From Ramlibacter pallidus (GTDB lineage Bacteria > Pseudomonadota > Gammaproteobacteria > Burkholderiales > Burkholderiaceae_C): 64,000 bases of DNA. Under the pieces are notes generated by a model, which was not told the origin of the DNA, searched no databases, and saw nothing but the letters and a program-made list of their open reading frames with translations. The first letter of the stretch is position 1. Every line of letters begins with the position of its first letter. Location of the stretch: NCBI RefSeq assembly GCF_015070875.1, contig NZ_JADDIV010000005.1, positions 186,001 through 250,000 on the forward strand, given 5' to 3'. This document shows, one piece after another, positions 31,580-40,615 of the stretch. Position numbers and translations under genes: made by a program.

Positions 31580-32605
31580 ATGGAAGACCTCATCGTCCAG
31601 CGCCCGGAAGGGCTGTACTGCCCGCCCGGCGACTTCTACATCGATCCCTGGCGCCCGGTGCCGCGCGCGGTGATCACGCATGCGCATGCCGACCACGCAC
31701 GCTACGGCAGCGGCCACTATCTCGCTTCGGCCGACGCCGAGGGCGTGCTGCGCACGCGGCTCGGCGACATCCACCTGCAGGTCGCGCGCTACGGCGAAAG
31801 GCTGCAGCACCACGGCGTGACGCTGTCGCTGCATCCGGCCGGCCATGTGCTCGGCTCCGCGCAGGTCCGGCTGGAACACGGCGGCCGCGTGTGGGTGGCC
31901 AGCGGCGACTACAAGGTGGCGCCCGACCCGACCTGCGCCCCCTTCGAGCCCGTGCGCTGCGACGTGTTCATCAGCGAGTCGACCTTCGGCCTGCCGATCT
32001 ACCGCTGGTGTCCCGACGAGGAGATCTTCGCGGACGTCAACGCCTGGTGGGCGCGCAACGCCAGCCACGGCAGGGCGAGCGTGCTCTGCTGCTACAGCTT
32101 CGGCAAGGCGCAGCGCGTGCTGAGCGGCATTGACCCGTCGATCGGCCCCGTGATCGTGCACGGCGCGGTGCAGCCCCTCAACGCGGCCTATCGCGCGGCC
32201 GGCGTGCCGCTGCCGGACACGCGGCTCGTCACGGAAGTCGCCGACAAGGCGGACCTGCGGCGCTGCCTGGTGGTGTGTCCCCCGGGCGCCGCGGCGAGCC
32301 CGTGGATGCGCCGCTTCGGCGATGCGCAGACGGCCTTCGCCAGCGGCTGGATGCAGGTGCGCGGCAACCGCCGGCGTGGCGGCTACGACCGCGGCTTCGT
32401 GCTGTCGGACCACGCGGACTGGCCGGGCCTGATGTCCGCGATCGAGGCCACCGGCGCGCCGCGCGTCATCGTCACCCATGGCAGCGTGCCCGTGATGGTG
32501 CGCCACCTGCGCGAGCGCGGGCTGCAGGCGGAGGCGTTCGAGACGGAGTATGGCGACGACGTCGTGGAGGCGGACCTGCAGCTGCCGGCGGGGGAGGGCG
32601 CATGA
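31580..32605 (+). CDS. Ligase-associated DNA exonuclease (MBL fold)
   Basis: A 341-residue metallo-beta-lactamase/beta-CASP nuclease of the type linked to bacterial Lhr-helicase and ATP-dependent ligase. The metal motif HAHADHAR gives H34, H36, D38 and H39; further motifs are HPAGHVLGSAQV, SGDYK and FVLSDHADW. The ATG at 31580 follows the clsB stop by two bases. With the ligase at 34679 and the helicase at 47624 it makes up three of the four genes of the known repair set; the PdeM-type phosphoesterase is absent here. Confidence 0.9.
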   Translation: MEDLIVQRPEGLYCPPGDFYIDPWRPVPRAVITHAHADHARYGSGHYLASADAEGVLRTRLGDIHLQVARYGERLQHHGVTLSLHPAGHVLGSAQVRLEHGGRVWVASGDYKVAPDPTCAPFEPVRCDVFISESTFGLPIYRWCPDEEIFADVNAWWARNASHGRASVLCCYSFGKAQRVLSGIDPSIGPVIVHGAVQPLNAAYRAAGVPLPDTRLVTEVADKADLRRCLVVCPPGAAASPWMRRFGDAQTAFASGWMQVRGNRRRGGYDRGFVLSDHADWPGLMSAIEATGAPRVIVTHGSVPVMVRHLRERGLQAEAFETEYGDDVVEADLQLPAGEGA

Positions 32606-33720
32606 AGGTCGTCGTGCTGGGGGGCTACGGCAACTTCGGCGCACGCATCGTCCGTGCCCTCGCGGGCGATCCCGCCATCGCGCTGGTCGTGGCCGGACGC
32701 GACCTGGCGCGCGCGCAGTCCCTGGCGGGTCCGCTGGGCGCGGCCGCGGCGGTGCTCGACACCGGCGACGCCGGCCTGGCGCACAGGCTGCGTGCGCTCG
32801 GCGCCCAGCTGGTGATCCACACGGCGGGTCCCTTCCAGGACCAGGGCTATGCCGTGGCACGCGCCGCGGCCGCCGCCGGTTGCCACTACATCGACCTCGC
32901 CGACGGCCGCCGTTTCGTCTGCGACTTCGCGGGTGGCCTCGATGCGACCTTCCGCCAGGCCAGACGCTGCGCGATCACCGGCGCCAGCACCGTGCCGGCC
33001 TTGTCGTCCGCGGTGGTCGATGCCCTGCGCCCCCGGTTCGCGCGACTCGACGCGATCGACTTCTGCATCGCGCCGGCGCAGCAGGCACCGCGGGGTCCCG
33101 CCACGATCGCCGGGGTCCTCAGCTACTGCGGCACGCCCGTGCAGGTCTGGAAGGACGGCCGCTGGCAGCAGTTGCGCGGCTGGGCCGATCCCCAGCCCAT
33201 CCGGTTCGCGCGGCTGAAGCCGCGGCGCGGGGCGCTGTGCGACATCCCCGACCTGGAACTGTTCCCGGCGCGGTATGCCGGCGTGCGCGACGTGATGTTC
33301 CGGGCGGCGCTCGAGGTGGGCCTGACGCAGTCCGCCTTCGCGGGCCTGGCCGCCTTGCGTCGCTTCGGCGTGCCGCTGGGACAGCGTGCCCTGCCGGCGC
33401 TGATGCACGAGGCGGGAAAGGTGTTCGACCGGCTCGGCACCCCCCAGGGCGGCATGGTGGTCCGGCTGCGCGGTGAAGGTGATGGAGGGGTGCCGCTGCA
33501 ACTGGCCTGGCATCTCACCGCGGGCGACCACCATGGCCCGGAGATCCCCTGCATGGCGGCCATCCTGCTGGCGCGGCGCCTGGCCCGCGGCGAAGGCCTG
33601 GCCCCAGGTGCGAGGGCGTGCATGGGCGAACTGGCGCTGTTCGAGTTCGCGCCGGAGTTCTCGCGGTGGAACATGCGCACCGAGGTCCTGGAGGAACCGG
33701 AGGCCGGCCATGGTGCATGA
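32602..33720 (+). CDS. Saccharopine dehydrogenase-like NAD(P)-binding protein
   Basis: A 372-residue protein with an N-terminal Rossmann fold (VVVLGGYGNFGARI, residues 3-16) and a segment VIHTAGPFQDQGYAVARAAA as in saccharopine reductase-like proteins. The C-terminal half is Leu/Arg-rich with no clear signature. Its ATG overlaps the exonuclease stop (ATGA), and the following SRPBCC gene overlaps its end by 11 bp. Function unknown; it may act on a lipid-like substrate together with the SRPBCC protein (inference). Confidence 0.82.
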   Translation: MKVVVLGGYGNFGARIVRALAGDPAIALVVAGRDLARAQSLAGPLGAAAAVLDTGDAGLAHRLRALGAQLVIHTAGPFQDQGYAVARAAAAAGCHYIDLADGRRFVCDFAGGLDATFRQARRCAITGASTVPALSSAVVDALRPRFARLDAIDFCIAPAQQAPRGPATIAGVLSYCGTPVQVWKDGRWQQLRGWADPQPIRFARLKPRRGALCDIPDLELFPARYAGVRDVMFRAALEVGLTQSAFAGLAALRRFGVPLGQRALPALMHEAGKVFDRLGTPQGGMVVRLRGEGDGGVPLQLAWHLTAGDHHGPEIPCMAAILLARRLARGEGLAPGARACMGELALFEFAPEFSRWNMRTEVLEEPEAGHGA

Positions 33721-34200
33721 GCGCTTCGAGTTCGACATGCCGGCGGCGGCCGACGTGGTGTTCGACGCTTTCCACTACCATCATTGGCGGGCACGCTGGG
33801 ATTCGCTGGTGCACGCCACGCATGTCCTCGGCGGCGCGCCCTGCCCGTACGTGGGGGCGGTCACCGAGAACGCCGGGGCGGCCTGCTGCGCCCGCTGTCG
33901 ATGCAGACCGAGTTCATCGCGTACGACCGTCCCCGGGTGGCCGCGGCGAAGATGCGCGGCCGCGCCTTCCCGTTCGCCCGCTGGGCGGCTTCCATGCGGC
34001 ACCAGCCGATCGACGAAAGCCGCTCCGTGATGGTCTACACCTACAGCTTCGAAACCGCGCCGCGGCCGCTGCGGTGGGTGCTCGACCCCGTCGCGAAGGC
34101 CGCCTTCGACTGGCAGACGCGCAAGCGTTTCGCGCGGATGCGCCGCTTCCTGGCGGCGCACGCGTCCGAGGTACGGGCCTGGCAGGAGGCGTCCCGGTGA
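33710..34200 (+). pseudogene. SRPBCC-family protein, one-base frameshift
   Basis: The first frame (33710 to about 33877) reads MVHERFEFDMPAAADVVFDAFHYHHW and ends ...AVTENAG; the protein continues in another frame as GLLRPLSMQTEFIAYDRPRVAAAK to 34200. Adding one G to the GGGG run at 33875-33878 joins them into a normal 163-residue SRPBCC (START-like, hydrophobic-cavity) protein. So either the assembly has a homopolymer error or the gene is broken. As written, the first frame runs to 34030 with nonsense. The product would bind a lipid-like ligand. Confidence 0.75.
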
Positions 34201-34675
34201 CCTACCTCGTCCTCAAGTGGCTGCACCTGGTCGGCGCCGCGTTGCTGTTCGGCACCGGCCTCGGCATCGCCTTCTTCGCCTGGTTCGGGTACCGGCGCGG
34301 CATGCAGGAAGGCGACATCGGGCTGATCCGGGGGTGCTGCGCCTGACCGTGATCGCCGACACCGTCTTCACGGCGACGGCGGCCGTGCTGCAACCCGTCA
34401 CCGGCTACTTCCTCTGGCGCATGACCGGCGGGCAGTGGCCGGATGCCTGGCTGCTGTGGGTGCTGGTGCTCTACGTCTTCGTCGGTGCCTGCTGGCTGCC
34501 CGTCGTCGCCCTGCAGGTGCAGCTGCGCAATGCGGCGCAGCGCGCGGGGACCGTGGGACGGCTCGACGCGCGCTTCCATCGCCGCTTCGCCCTCTGGTTC
34601 GCGCTCGGCATCCCCGCTTTCCTCGGCGTGATGGGCCTGTTCGTGCTGATGATCACCCGCGGCTACTTCCGCTGA
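34197..34675 (+). pseudogene. DUF2269-like membrane protein, one-base frameshift
   Basis: The first frame starts at the GTG 34197 (overlapping the previous stop) and reads VTYLVLKWLHLVGAALLFGTG...EGDIGLIRG, then stops at 34346. The rest, LRLTVIADTVFTATAAVLQPVTGYFLWRM to MITRGYFR, lies in the next frame. One extra G in the GGGGG run at 34330-34334 restores a 159-residue four-span membrane protein of the DUF2269 type. The flaw is the same kind as in the gene before it. The intact C-terminal part shows no other damage. Confidence 0.75.
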
Positions 34676-34678
34676 AGG

Positions 34679-36403
34679 ATGAAACGCTTCTCCCGCCTGT
34701 TCAGCGAGCTGGATGCCACCACTTCCACCAACGAGAAGGTGGAGGCGCTCACGCGCTACTTCGACGAGGCCCCGCCGCGCGACGCGGCCTGGGCCGTGTA
34801 CTTCCTCGCGGGCGGCAAGCCGCGGCAGGTGGTGAAGACCGGGTCGCTCGTCGGGCTCGCCTGCCACATCGCGCAGATCGAGGACTGGCTCTTCGACGAG
34901 TGTTACCAGTCGGTTGGCGACCTCGCCGAGACGATCGCGCTGGTGCTGCCGCGCGGGGACGAGCCCTCGGACGTCGGCCTGGCCGAGTGGGTGGAGGACC
35001 GGCTGCTGCCGCTGCGCGGCCTGCCGGACGAGGAAGTGGCGCAGCGCGTCGCCGGCTACTGGCGCGAGCTCGACACGCTCGGACGGTTCCTGCTCACCAA
35101 GCTGGTGGGCGGCGGCTTCCGCGTCGGCGTCAGCAAGCTGCTGGTGCAGCGGGCGCTTGCCACGCACGCGGGCATCGACGCCAAGCGCGTGGCGCAGCGC
35201 ATGATGGGCTACACCGACGGCAAGTCGCTGCCTTCGCCGGAACGATACGAGGCCCTCATCGCGCGCGCCGAGGAGGGCGTGCCGGAGCAACGCGACGAAG
35301 GCCAGCCCTATCCCTTCTTCCTGGCGCACCAGCTCGACCTGCCGGCGGAGCTCTTCACCGCGCGGCTCGGCCCGGTCAGCGACTGGATGGTGGAGTGGAA
35401 GTACGACGGCATCCGCGGACAGGTGGTGCGCCGCGGCGGCAAGACCTGGATCTGGTCGCGCGGCGAGGAACTGGTGACCGAGCGCTTCCCCGAGATCGAG
35501 GCGCTGGCGCAGGCCCTGCCGGACGGGACGGTGCTCGATGGCGAGATCCTGGTGTGGAAGGAGGCGGCCGATCCGGCAACCGGCGAGATCGTGCCGGGTC
35601 CCGCGCCCTTCGCCCTGCTGCAGCAGCGCATCGGCCGCAAGAACCTGACGAAGAAGGTGCTCGCCGACGCGCCCGTCAGCTTCATGGCGTACGACCTGCT
35701 GGAGCAGGACGGCGTGGACGTTCGCGCACTGCCGCAGCGCGAACGCCGGCAGCGGCTCGAAGCCCTGCTCGCGGGCACCGGCTTCAAGCTGTCGCCCGTC
35801 GAGACCGACACCTCCTGGCTGGCGTTCGCCCGCCGGCGCGAGCAGTCGCGCGAGCGCGGCGTCGAGGGCTTCATGCTCAAGCGCCTGGACGCCGCGTACG
35901 GCACGGGGCGGACCAAGGCCGAAGGTCTCTGGTGGAAGTGGAAGATCGATCCCATGACCATCGACTGCGTGCTGGTCTACGCGCAGGCGGGCCACGGGCG
36001 CCGCGCGTCGGTCTACACCGACTACACCTTTGCGGTGTGGAACCGTCCGCCGGTCGACAAGGCCGAAGCCGACGCCGTGCTCGAAGCGATCGCGCGCAAG
36101 GAGCCTGCGCAGCCCGAAGCACTGCAGCTGGTGCCGTTCGCCAAGGCCTACTCGGGCCTGACCGACGAGGAGTTCCGGCAGGTCGACGCGATCATCCGCA
36201 GGAACACGATCGAGAAGTTCGGCCCCGTGCGCAGCGTGAAGCCCAGCCTGGTGTTCGAGTTGGGCTTCGAGGGCATCAACCGCAGCGGGCGGCACAAGAG
36301 CGGCATCGCCGTGCGCTTCCCGCGGATGCTGCGCATCCGCCACGACAAGCCGCTGCACGAGGCGAACAGCTTGCAGGACCTGGAGGCGCTCCTTAAGCTC
36401 TGA
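34679..36403 (+). CDS. ATP-dependent DNA ligase (Lhr-associated type)
   Basis: A 574-residue ligase with the adenylation motif K241-YDGIR, preceded by an N-terminal DNA-binding domain and followed by an OB domain (SVYTDYTFAVWNR). RGEE, FMLKRLDA and KWKIDPMTIDCVLVYAQ fit motifs III-V. It seals nicks with ATP, unlike NAD-dependent LigA. It works with the exonuclease at 31580 and probably with the Lhr-type helicase at 47624 in DNA repair. The ATG has AAGG just upstream. Length is normal for this bacterial group. Confidence 0.93.
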   Translation: MKRFSRLFSELDATTSTNEKVEALTRYFDEAPPRDAAWAVYFLAGGKPRQVVKTGSLVGLACHIAQIEDWLFDECYQSVGDLAETIALVLPRGDEPSDVGLAEWVEDRLLPLRGLPDEEVAQRVAGYWRELDTLGRFLLTKLVGGGFRVGVSKLLVQRALATHAGIDAKRVAQRMMGYTDGKSLPSPERYEALIARAEEGVPEQRDEGQPYPFFLAHQLDLPAELFTARLGPVSDWMVEWKYDGIRGQVVRRGGKTWIWSRGEELVTERFPEIEALAQALPDGTVLDGEILVWKEAADPATGEIVPGPAPFALLQQRIGRKNLTKKVLADAPVSFMAYDLLEQDGVDVRALPQRERRQRLEALLAGTGFKLSPVETDTSWLAFARRREQSRERGVEGFMLKRLDAAYGTGRTKAEGLWWKWKIDPMTIDCVLVYAQAGHGRRASVYTDYTFAVWNRPPVDKAEADAVLEAIARKEPAQPEALQLVPFAKAYSGLTDEEFRQVDAIIRRNTIEKFGPVRSVKPSLVFELGFEGINRSGRHKSGIAVRFPRMLRIRHDKPLHEANSLQDLEALLKL

Positions 36404-36407
36404 GGGC

Positions 36408-37208
36408 ATGCGTCTTGGCCTCCGCTTCCTCCTCGTGCCGCTCGCCGTGCTGGGCGCGGCGCCTGCCGTCGGGGCCCAGCCGGTGTTCCGCTGCCTGGCG
36501 CCCGGTGGCAAGGTGGCCTTCCAGGCCGTACCGTGCGAGCAAGGTGCGACCGAGACGCGGGTGAAGCTGCGCGACGACGCGCCCGCCACGCCGGCGGCGC
36601 CGCGCCAGAGCGCGTGGAAGGGCTACACGCCACCCAAGGTGGCCGCCATGACCTTCTACTACGACCCGAAGGACGAGCCGGTCGGGTTCTCCTCGGCGCA
36701 GATGGAGGCGGACCTGCAGGCCGCGATCGCCGCCTGGAACGCCGGCTGCAACGTGCGCCTCGCCTATGGCGGCCGCCGGCCGGCCCGCCTGCCGGGCACG
36801 CCGGAGCACGTGCCGGTGCGCTGGGCGCCCGAGTACATGCGGCTCGCGCACCCGGCGGATGCCCGCAGCGGGATCGCCGGCACCGGCAGCCTTTCCAGCG
36901 GCATCGCGCTCAAGCCGCGTTTCCACGAAGGCCACATGCTGTCGGTCCTGATCCACGAGATGGGGCACGTCCTCGGCCTGCCGCACAAGCACGAGGATCC
37001 GCAGTCGATCATGAGCTACCTGCGGGACGAAGCGGCGCGGCGCCAGCCGCGGCCGTCCGCCGGGGACTATGATGACTGCAACGCGTCGATGCACCGCCTG
37101 TTCGGGGTGGACCATCAACCCGCGCCGGATGCGGCCGCGGCCGCCAGGCCGCCGCGGATGACGGACCGGGAAGCCCTGGAGAGGATCCACGGCGCCCCGA
37201 GGCGCTAG
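36408..37208 (+). CDS. Secreted matrixin-like zinc metalloprotease
   Basis: A 266-residue exported protein. Signal peptide (cleavage near VGAQP, residue 25), a short DUF4124-like segment (VFRCLAPGGKVAFQAVPCEQG), then a metzincin catalytic core: H183-E-x2-H187-x5-H193 and the Met-turn SIMSY with M202. It starts four bases after the ligase stop, but its role is unrelated. The C-terminal tail is Ala/Pro/Arg-rich. Probably a periplasmic or secreted peptidase; substrate unknown. N-terminal propeptide with a cysteine switch is not evident. Confidence 0.85.
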   Translation: MRLGLRFLLVPLAVLGAAPAVGAQPVFRCLAPGGKVAFQAVPCEQGATETRVKLRDDAPATPAAPRQSAWKGYTPPKVAAMTFYYDPKDEPVGFSSAQMEADLQAAIAAWNAGCNVRLAYGGRRPARLPGTPEHVPVRWAPEYMRLAHPADARSGIAGTGSLSSGIALKPRFHEGHMLSVLIHEMGHVLGLPHKHEDPQSIMSYLRDEAARRQPRPSAGDYDDCNASMHRLFGVDHQPAPDAAAAARPPRMTDREALERIHGAPRR

Positions 37209-37299
37209 GATTGTTGTAGCGCTCCGTCCAATATCCGGGCCCTTCGCCACCCATTGACCCGTCCCGCTGCCGGGAAGCAAGGCGGTGTTACAGTTCCCC

Positions 37300-38031
37300 A
37301 TGCTCATGAAAGCCGATCCGTCCAGCCAGCTCACCCCCGGCACGCCCGATGAAGGCACGCCGGTGTCGGTCAAGATCCGCGAGCGCGTCGTGGCGGCGCG
37401 CAAGCGTTTCCATTCGAACGACAACATCGCCGAATTCATCGAGCCGGGCGAGATGGAAGCGCTGCTCGACGAGGTGGAGCAGAAGATGCAGGCCGTGCTG
37501 GACAGCATGGTCATCGACACCACCAACGACCACAACACCGCCGACACCGCGCGGCGCGTGGCCAAGATGTACCTGAACGAGGTGTTCCGCGGCCGCTATG
37601 TCAAGGCGCCGGCGATCACCGAGTTCCCCAACGCCGAACACCTGAACGAGCTGATGATCGTCGGCCCGATCACCGTGCGTTCCGCCTGCAGCCACCACCT
37701 GTGCCCGGTCATCGGCAAGCTGTGGATCGGCGTGATGCCCAACGAGCACACCAACGTCATCGGGTTGTCGAAGTACGCGCGCCTGGCCGAATGGATCATG
37801 GGCCGGCCGCAGATCCAGGAAGAGGCCGTGGTGCAGCTGGCCGACCTGATCATGGAAAAGACGCAGCCGGACGGCCTGGCCATCGTGATGGAGGCGCGGC
37901 ACTACTGCATGGCCTGGCGCGGCGTGAAGGACCTGGACAGCAAGATGATCAACTCGGTGATGCGCGGCGCGTTCCTGAAGGACTCCGCGCTGCGGCGCGA
38001 ATTCCTCGCCTTGATCCCGAACAAGGATTGA
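37300..38031 (+). CDS. folE: GTP cyclohydrolase I
   Basis: A 243-residue enzyme converting GTP to dihydroneopterin triphosphate, the first step of folate and pterin synthesis. Family blocks: DTARRVAKMYLNEVFRGRY, VRSACSHHLCPVIGKLWIGVMP (Cys and His zinc ligands) and ARHYCMAWRGV (second Cys). I chose the ATG at 37300; an in-frame GTG at 37285 and an ATG at 37306 are alternatives. The stop shares its A with the BLUF gene start (TGATG). NudB (29173) acts next in the pathway. Confidence 0.93.
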   Translation: MLMKADPSSQLTPGTPDEGTPVSVKIRERVVAARKRFHSNDNIAEFIEPGEMEALLDEVEQKMQAVLDSMVIDTTNDHNTADTARRVAKMYLNEVFRGRYVKAPAITEFPNAEHLNELMIVGPITVRSACSHHLCPVIGKLWIGVMPNEHTNVIGLSKYARLAEWIMGRPQIQEEAVVQLADLIMEKTQPDGLAIVMEARHYCMAWRGVKDLDSKMINSVMRGAFLKDSALRREFLALIPNKD

Positions 38032-38459
38032 TGCTCATGCTCGTCCGCCTTCTCTATTGCAGCCGCGCCGTCGACAGCAGCCCCGCCGCCATCGAGGCGA
38101 TCCTCGACAAGGCGCGCGAGCACAACCCGGTCAGCGGCATCACCGGCATCCTCTGCTACGGCGGCGGCATCTTCCTGCAGGCCATCGAGGGCGGCCGCAT
38201 GCAGGTGAGCGAGCTGTTCGGCACCATCCAGAAGGACCCGCGCCACAAGGACGTCGCGCTGCTGCACTACGAGGAGATTCTCGAGCGGCGCTTCGGCGGC
38301 TGGACGATGGGCCAGGTGAACATCTCCAAGCTCAATCACTCGATCCTGCTGAAGTACTCGGAGAAGCCGGAGCTCGACCCCTACGCCGTGTCCGGCAAGG
38401 TCTCGCTGGCGCTGCTCGAGGACCTGATGGCCACCGCCGCGATCTGCGGCCGCAGCTGA
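38031..38459 (+). CDS. BLUF-domain blue-light sensor
   Basis: A 142-residue stand-alone BLUF protein that binds FAD and senses blue light. Key positions are seen: Y9 and Q50 (FLQAIEG) for the flavin hydrogen-bond switch, N32 next to the flavin, and W91/M93 (GGWTMG). There is no attached output domain, so it must signal through protein contacts. Its ATG overlaps the folE stop, so light sensing and pterin synthesis are cotranscribed. An ATG at 38037 is an alternative start. Confidence 0.92.
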   Translation: MLMLVRLLYCSRAVDSSPAAIEAILDKAREHNPVSGITGILCYGGGIFLQAIEGGRMQVSELFGTIQKDPRHKDVALLHYEEILERRFGGWTMGQVNISKLNHSILLKYSEKPELDPYAVSGKVSLALLEDLMATAAICGRS

Positions 38460-38472
38460 AGCCCCGCGCCGC

Positions 38473-39354
38473 ATGCCGCCCGGCGCGCTGGCCCTGGTGC
38501 TGCTGGCCGGGCTGATCCACGCCAGCTGGAACATCGCGGCCAAGAAGGCCGGCGGCGACATCCGCTTCGCCGCCTTCACCACCGCCATCGTCATCGTCGC
38601 CTGGGGCCCGCTGGGCGTCTGGCTGGCCTGGCGCCACGTGCCGGGCTGGGGCGCCAGGGAATGGGCCCTCGTCGCCGCCAGCGCGCTGCTGCACAGCGCG
38701 TACTACCTGTTCCTGCTGCGCGGCTACCGCAAGGCCGACCTCACCGTGGTGTACCCGCTGGCGCGGGGCTCCGGGCCCCTGATGTCGTCGGTCGCCGCCA
38801 TCGTGCTGTTGGGCGAGCGCATCTCCGCGCTCGGCGCGCTCGGCATCGTGGCCGTGGTGGGCGGCGTGTTCCTGGTGGCGGGCGGGCCGGCGCTGTGGCG
38901 GCGCGGCCATGACCCCGCGGCGCGCGAGCGCCTGCACAAGGGGATGGTCTACGGCGTCGTCACGGGCGCCTTCATCGCCGCCTACACGGTGGTGGACGGC
39001 TACGCGGTGAAGATCGCGCTGATCTCGCCGATCCTCGTCGACTACATGGGCGCCGTGCTGCGCATCTTCGTGCTCGCGCCTTCCGTGGCGCGCGACCTGC
39101 CCGCCGCGCGCGTGCACTGGCGCGCGCAATGGAAGTACGCGCTGTTCGTCGGCATCGTGAGCCCCATCTCGTACGTGCTCGTGCTGTATGCCATGCAGGT
39201 GGCGCCGCTGTCGCACGTCGCGCCCGCGCGCGAGGTCTCGATGCTGTTCGCGGCGCTGATCGGCGGGCAGCTCCTCGGCGAGGGCGACCGCTGGCTGCGC
39301 CTGCTGGGGGCGACCTGCATCGCCGCCGGCGTCATGGCGCTCGCGCTGGGCTAG
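38473..39354 (+). CDS. EamA/DMT-family transporter
   Basis: A 293-residue inner-membrane protein with ten predicted spans in two EamA repeats; the second begins near residue 157 (KGMVYGVVTGAFIAAYTV). HASWNIAAKK and YPLARGSGPLMSSVAAIVLLGE are typical of DMT exporters. Substrate unknown. It begins 13 bp after the BLUF gene in the same direction, so it could share the folE transcript. Confidence 0.88.
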   Translation: MPPGALALVLLAGLIHASWNIAAKKAGGDIRFAAFTTAIVIVAWGPLGVWLAWRHVPGWGAREWALVAASALLHSAYYLFLLRGYRKADLTVVYPLARGSGPLMSSVAAIVLLGERISALGALGIVAVVGGVFLVAGGPALWRRGHDPAARERLHKGMVYGVVTGAFIAAYTVVDGYAVKIALISPILVDYMGAVLRIFVLAPSVARDLPAARVHWRAQWKYALFVGIVSPISYVLVLYAMQVAPLSHVAPAREVSMLFAALIGGQLLGEGDRWLRLLGATCIAAGVMALALG

Positions 39355-39356
39355 CC

Positions 39357-40166
39357 ATGATGCTCCTGGGCTGCGACTTCTCCAGCACGCCGACGCGGCG
39401 CAAGCCGGTCGTGCTCGCCATCGGCACGGCCGCCGCGGGACGCGTGCAGCTCACGCGGCTGGAGAAGATCGGGTCGCTGCCGGCCTTCGGTGCCTGGCTG
39501 CGCGAACCGCAAGCCTGGGTCGGCGGCTTCGACTTCCCCTTCGGCCTGCCGCGCGAACTCGTGGAGCATCTCGGCTGGCCCACCGGCTGGCGGGAGTGCA
39601 TGCGCCACTACGCCAGCCTCACGCGTCCGCAGATCCGCGAGACCTTCGCGGCGTACTGCGCCGCGCGGCCGGCGGGTTCCAAGTTCGCGCATCGCCGCTT
39701 CGACAAGCTCGCCGGTTCCAGCCCCTCGATGAAGTGGGTGAACCCGCCGGTGGCGTACATGCTGCACGCCGCCGTGCCGCTGTTGCTCGAAGCCGGCGTG
39801 CACATCCCCGGGCTGCACGAAGGCGACCCGCAGCGGGTGGCGCTCGAGGCCTATCCCGGGCTGCTCGCGCGCGAACTGATCGGCCGCCGCAGCTACAAGA
39901 GCGACGAGAAGGCCAAGCAGACACCCGAGCGCCTGATCGCGCGCAAGGACCTGGTCACCGCGCTGGAGCAGGGCCGCACGCGCCTCGGCCTGCGCCTGAA
40001 GCTGACCCATGCGCAACGCGATGCGCTGGCGGAAGACGCGAGCGGCGACAGCCTGGACGCGGTGCTGTGCCTGGTGCAGGCCGCCTGGGCCGCGCAACAC
40101 GGCGCGCCGCGCTATGGCCTGCCGGAGGACCTCGATCCGCTCGAAGGCTGGATCGTGAGTGCCTGA
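39357..40166 (+). CDS. DUF429 protein (predicted RNase H-like fold)
   Basis: A 269-residue cytoplasmic protein of the DUF429 family, which has a predicted RNase H-like nuclease fold. Seen: LLGCDFSSTPTRRKP at the start and GGFDFPFGLPREL, whose Asp residues fit the fold's metal site; late conserved SGDSLDAVLCLVQAAWAAQHG matches the final helix. Its activity is unproven. The ATG is two bases after the EamA stop; a second ATG follows immediately. Confidence 0.82.
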   Translation: MMLLGCDFSSTPTRRKPVVLAIGTAAAGRVQLTRLEKIGSLPAFGAWLREPQAWVGGFDFPFGLPRELVEHLGWPTGWRECMRHYASLTRPQIRETFAAYCAARPAGSKFAHRRFDKLAGSSPSMKWVNPPVAYMLHAAVPLLLEAGVHIPGLHEGDPQRVALEAYPGLLARELIGRRSYKSDEKAKQTPERLIARKDLVTALEQGRTRLGLRLKLTHAQRDALAEDASGDSLDAVLCLVQAAWAAQHGAPRYGLPEDLDPLEGWIVSA

Positions 40167-40167
40167 C

Positions 40168-40536
40168 ATGGCCTGGCGCGTGCTCGCCGACGCGGTGGTG
40201 CTGTTCCACCTGTTGTTCGTCGCGTTCGCGGTGGGCGGCGGCCTGCTGGCGTTCCGCTGGCGCTGGGTGCCCTGGCTGCACCTGCCGGCGCTCGGCTGGG
40301 CCGCCTTCGTCGAATTCTCCGGGCGCATCTGCCCTTTGACGCCCCTCGAGAACCACCTGCGGGCCGCCGCGGGCGCGGAAGCCTACGCGGGCGGCTTCGT
40401 CGAGCACTACCTGCTGCCTGTGCTCTACCCGGCCGGGCTGACGCGCGAGCTGCAATGGACCCTGGGGGCCGGCCTCGTGGCCTTCAACCTGGCGGTCTAT
40501 GCGCTGCTCGCCTGGCGCCCGCTGCGCCGCGGCTGA
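40168..40536 (+). CDS. DUF2784 membrane protein
   Basis: A 122-residue inner-membrane protein with three to four spans. RVLADAVVLFHLLFVAFAVGGGL, GRICPLTPLENHLR and GGFVEHYLLPVLYPAGL are the usual DUF2784 blocks. Function unknown. The ATG at 40168 comes directly after the DUF429 stop; a GTG nine bases upstream is possible but less likely. Confidence 0.87.
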   Translation: MAWRVLADAVVLFHLLFVAFAVGGGLLAFRWRWVPWLHLPALGWAAFVEFSGRICPLTPLENHLRAAAGAEAYAGGFVEHYLLPVLYPAGLTRELQWTLGAGLVAFNLAVYALLAWRPLRRG

Positions 40537-40615
40537 GCAGGCTGCACGGCTGTTACGGCGGCCCCACCGCCGGGCCGGTTTCCGCTAGCCTTGCCGTCAT
40601 CGCAAGGAGACCGCC

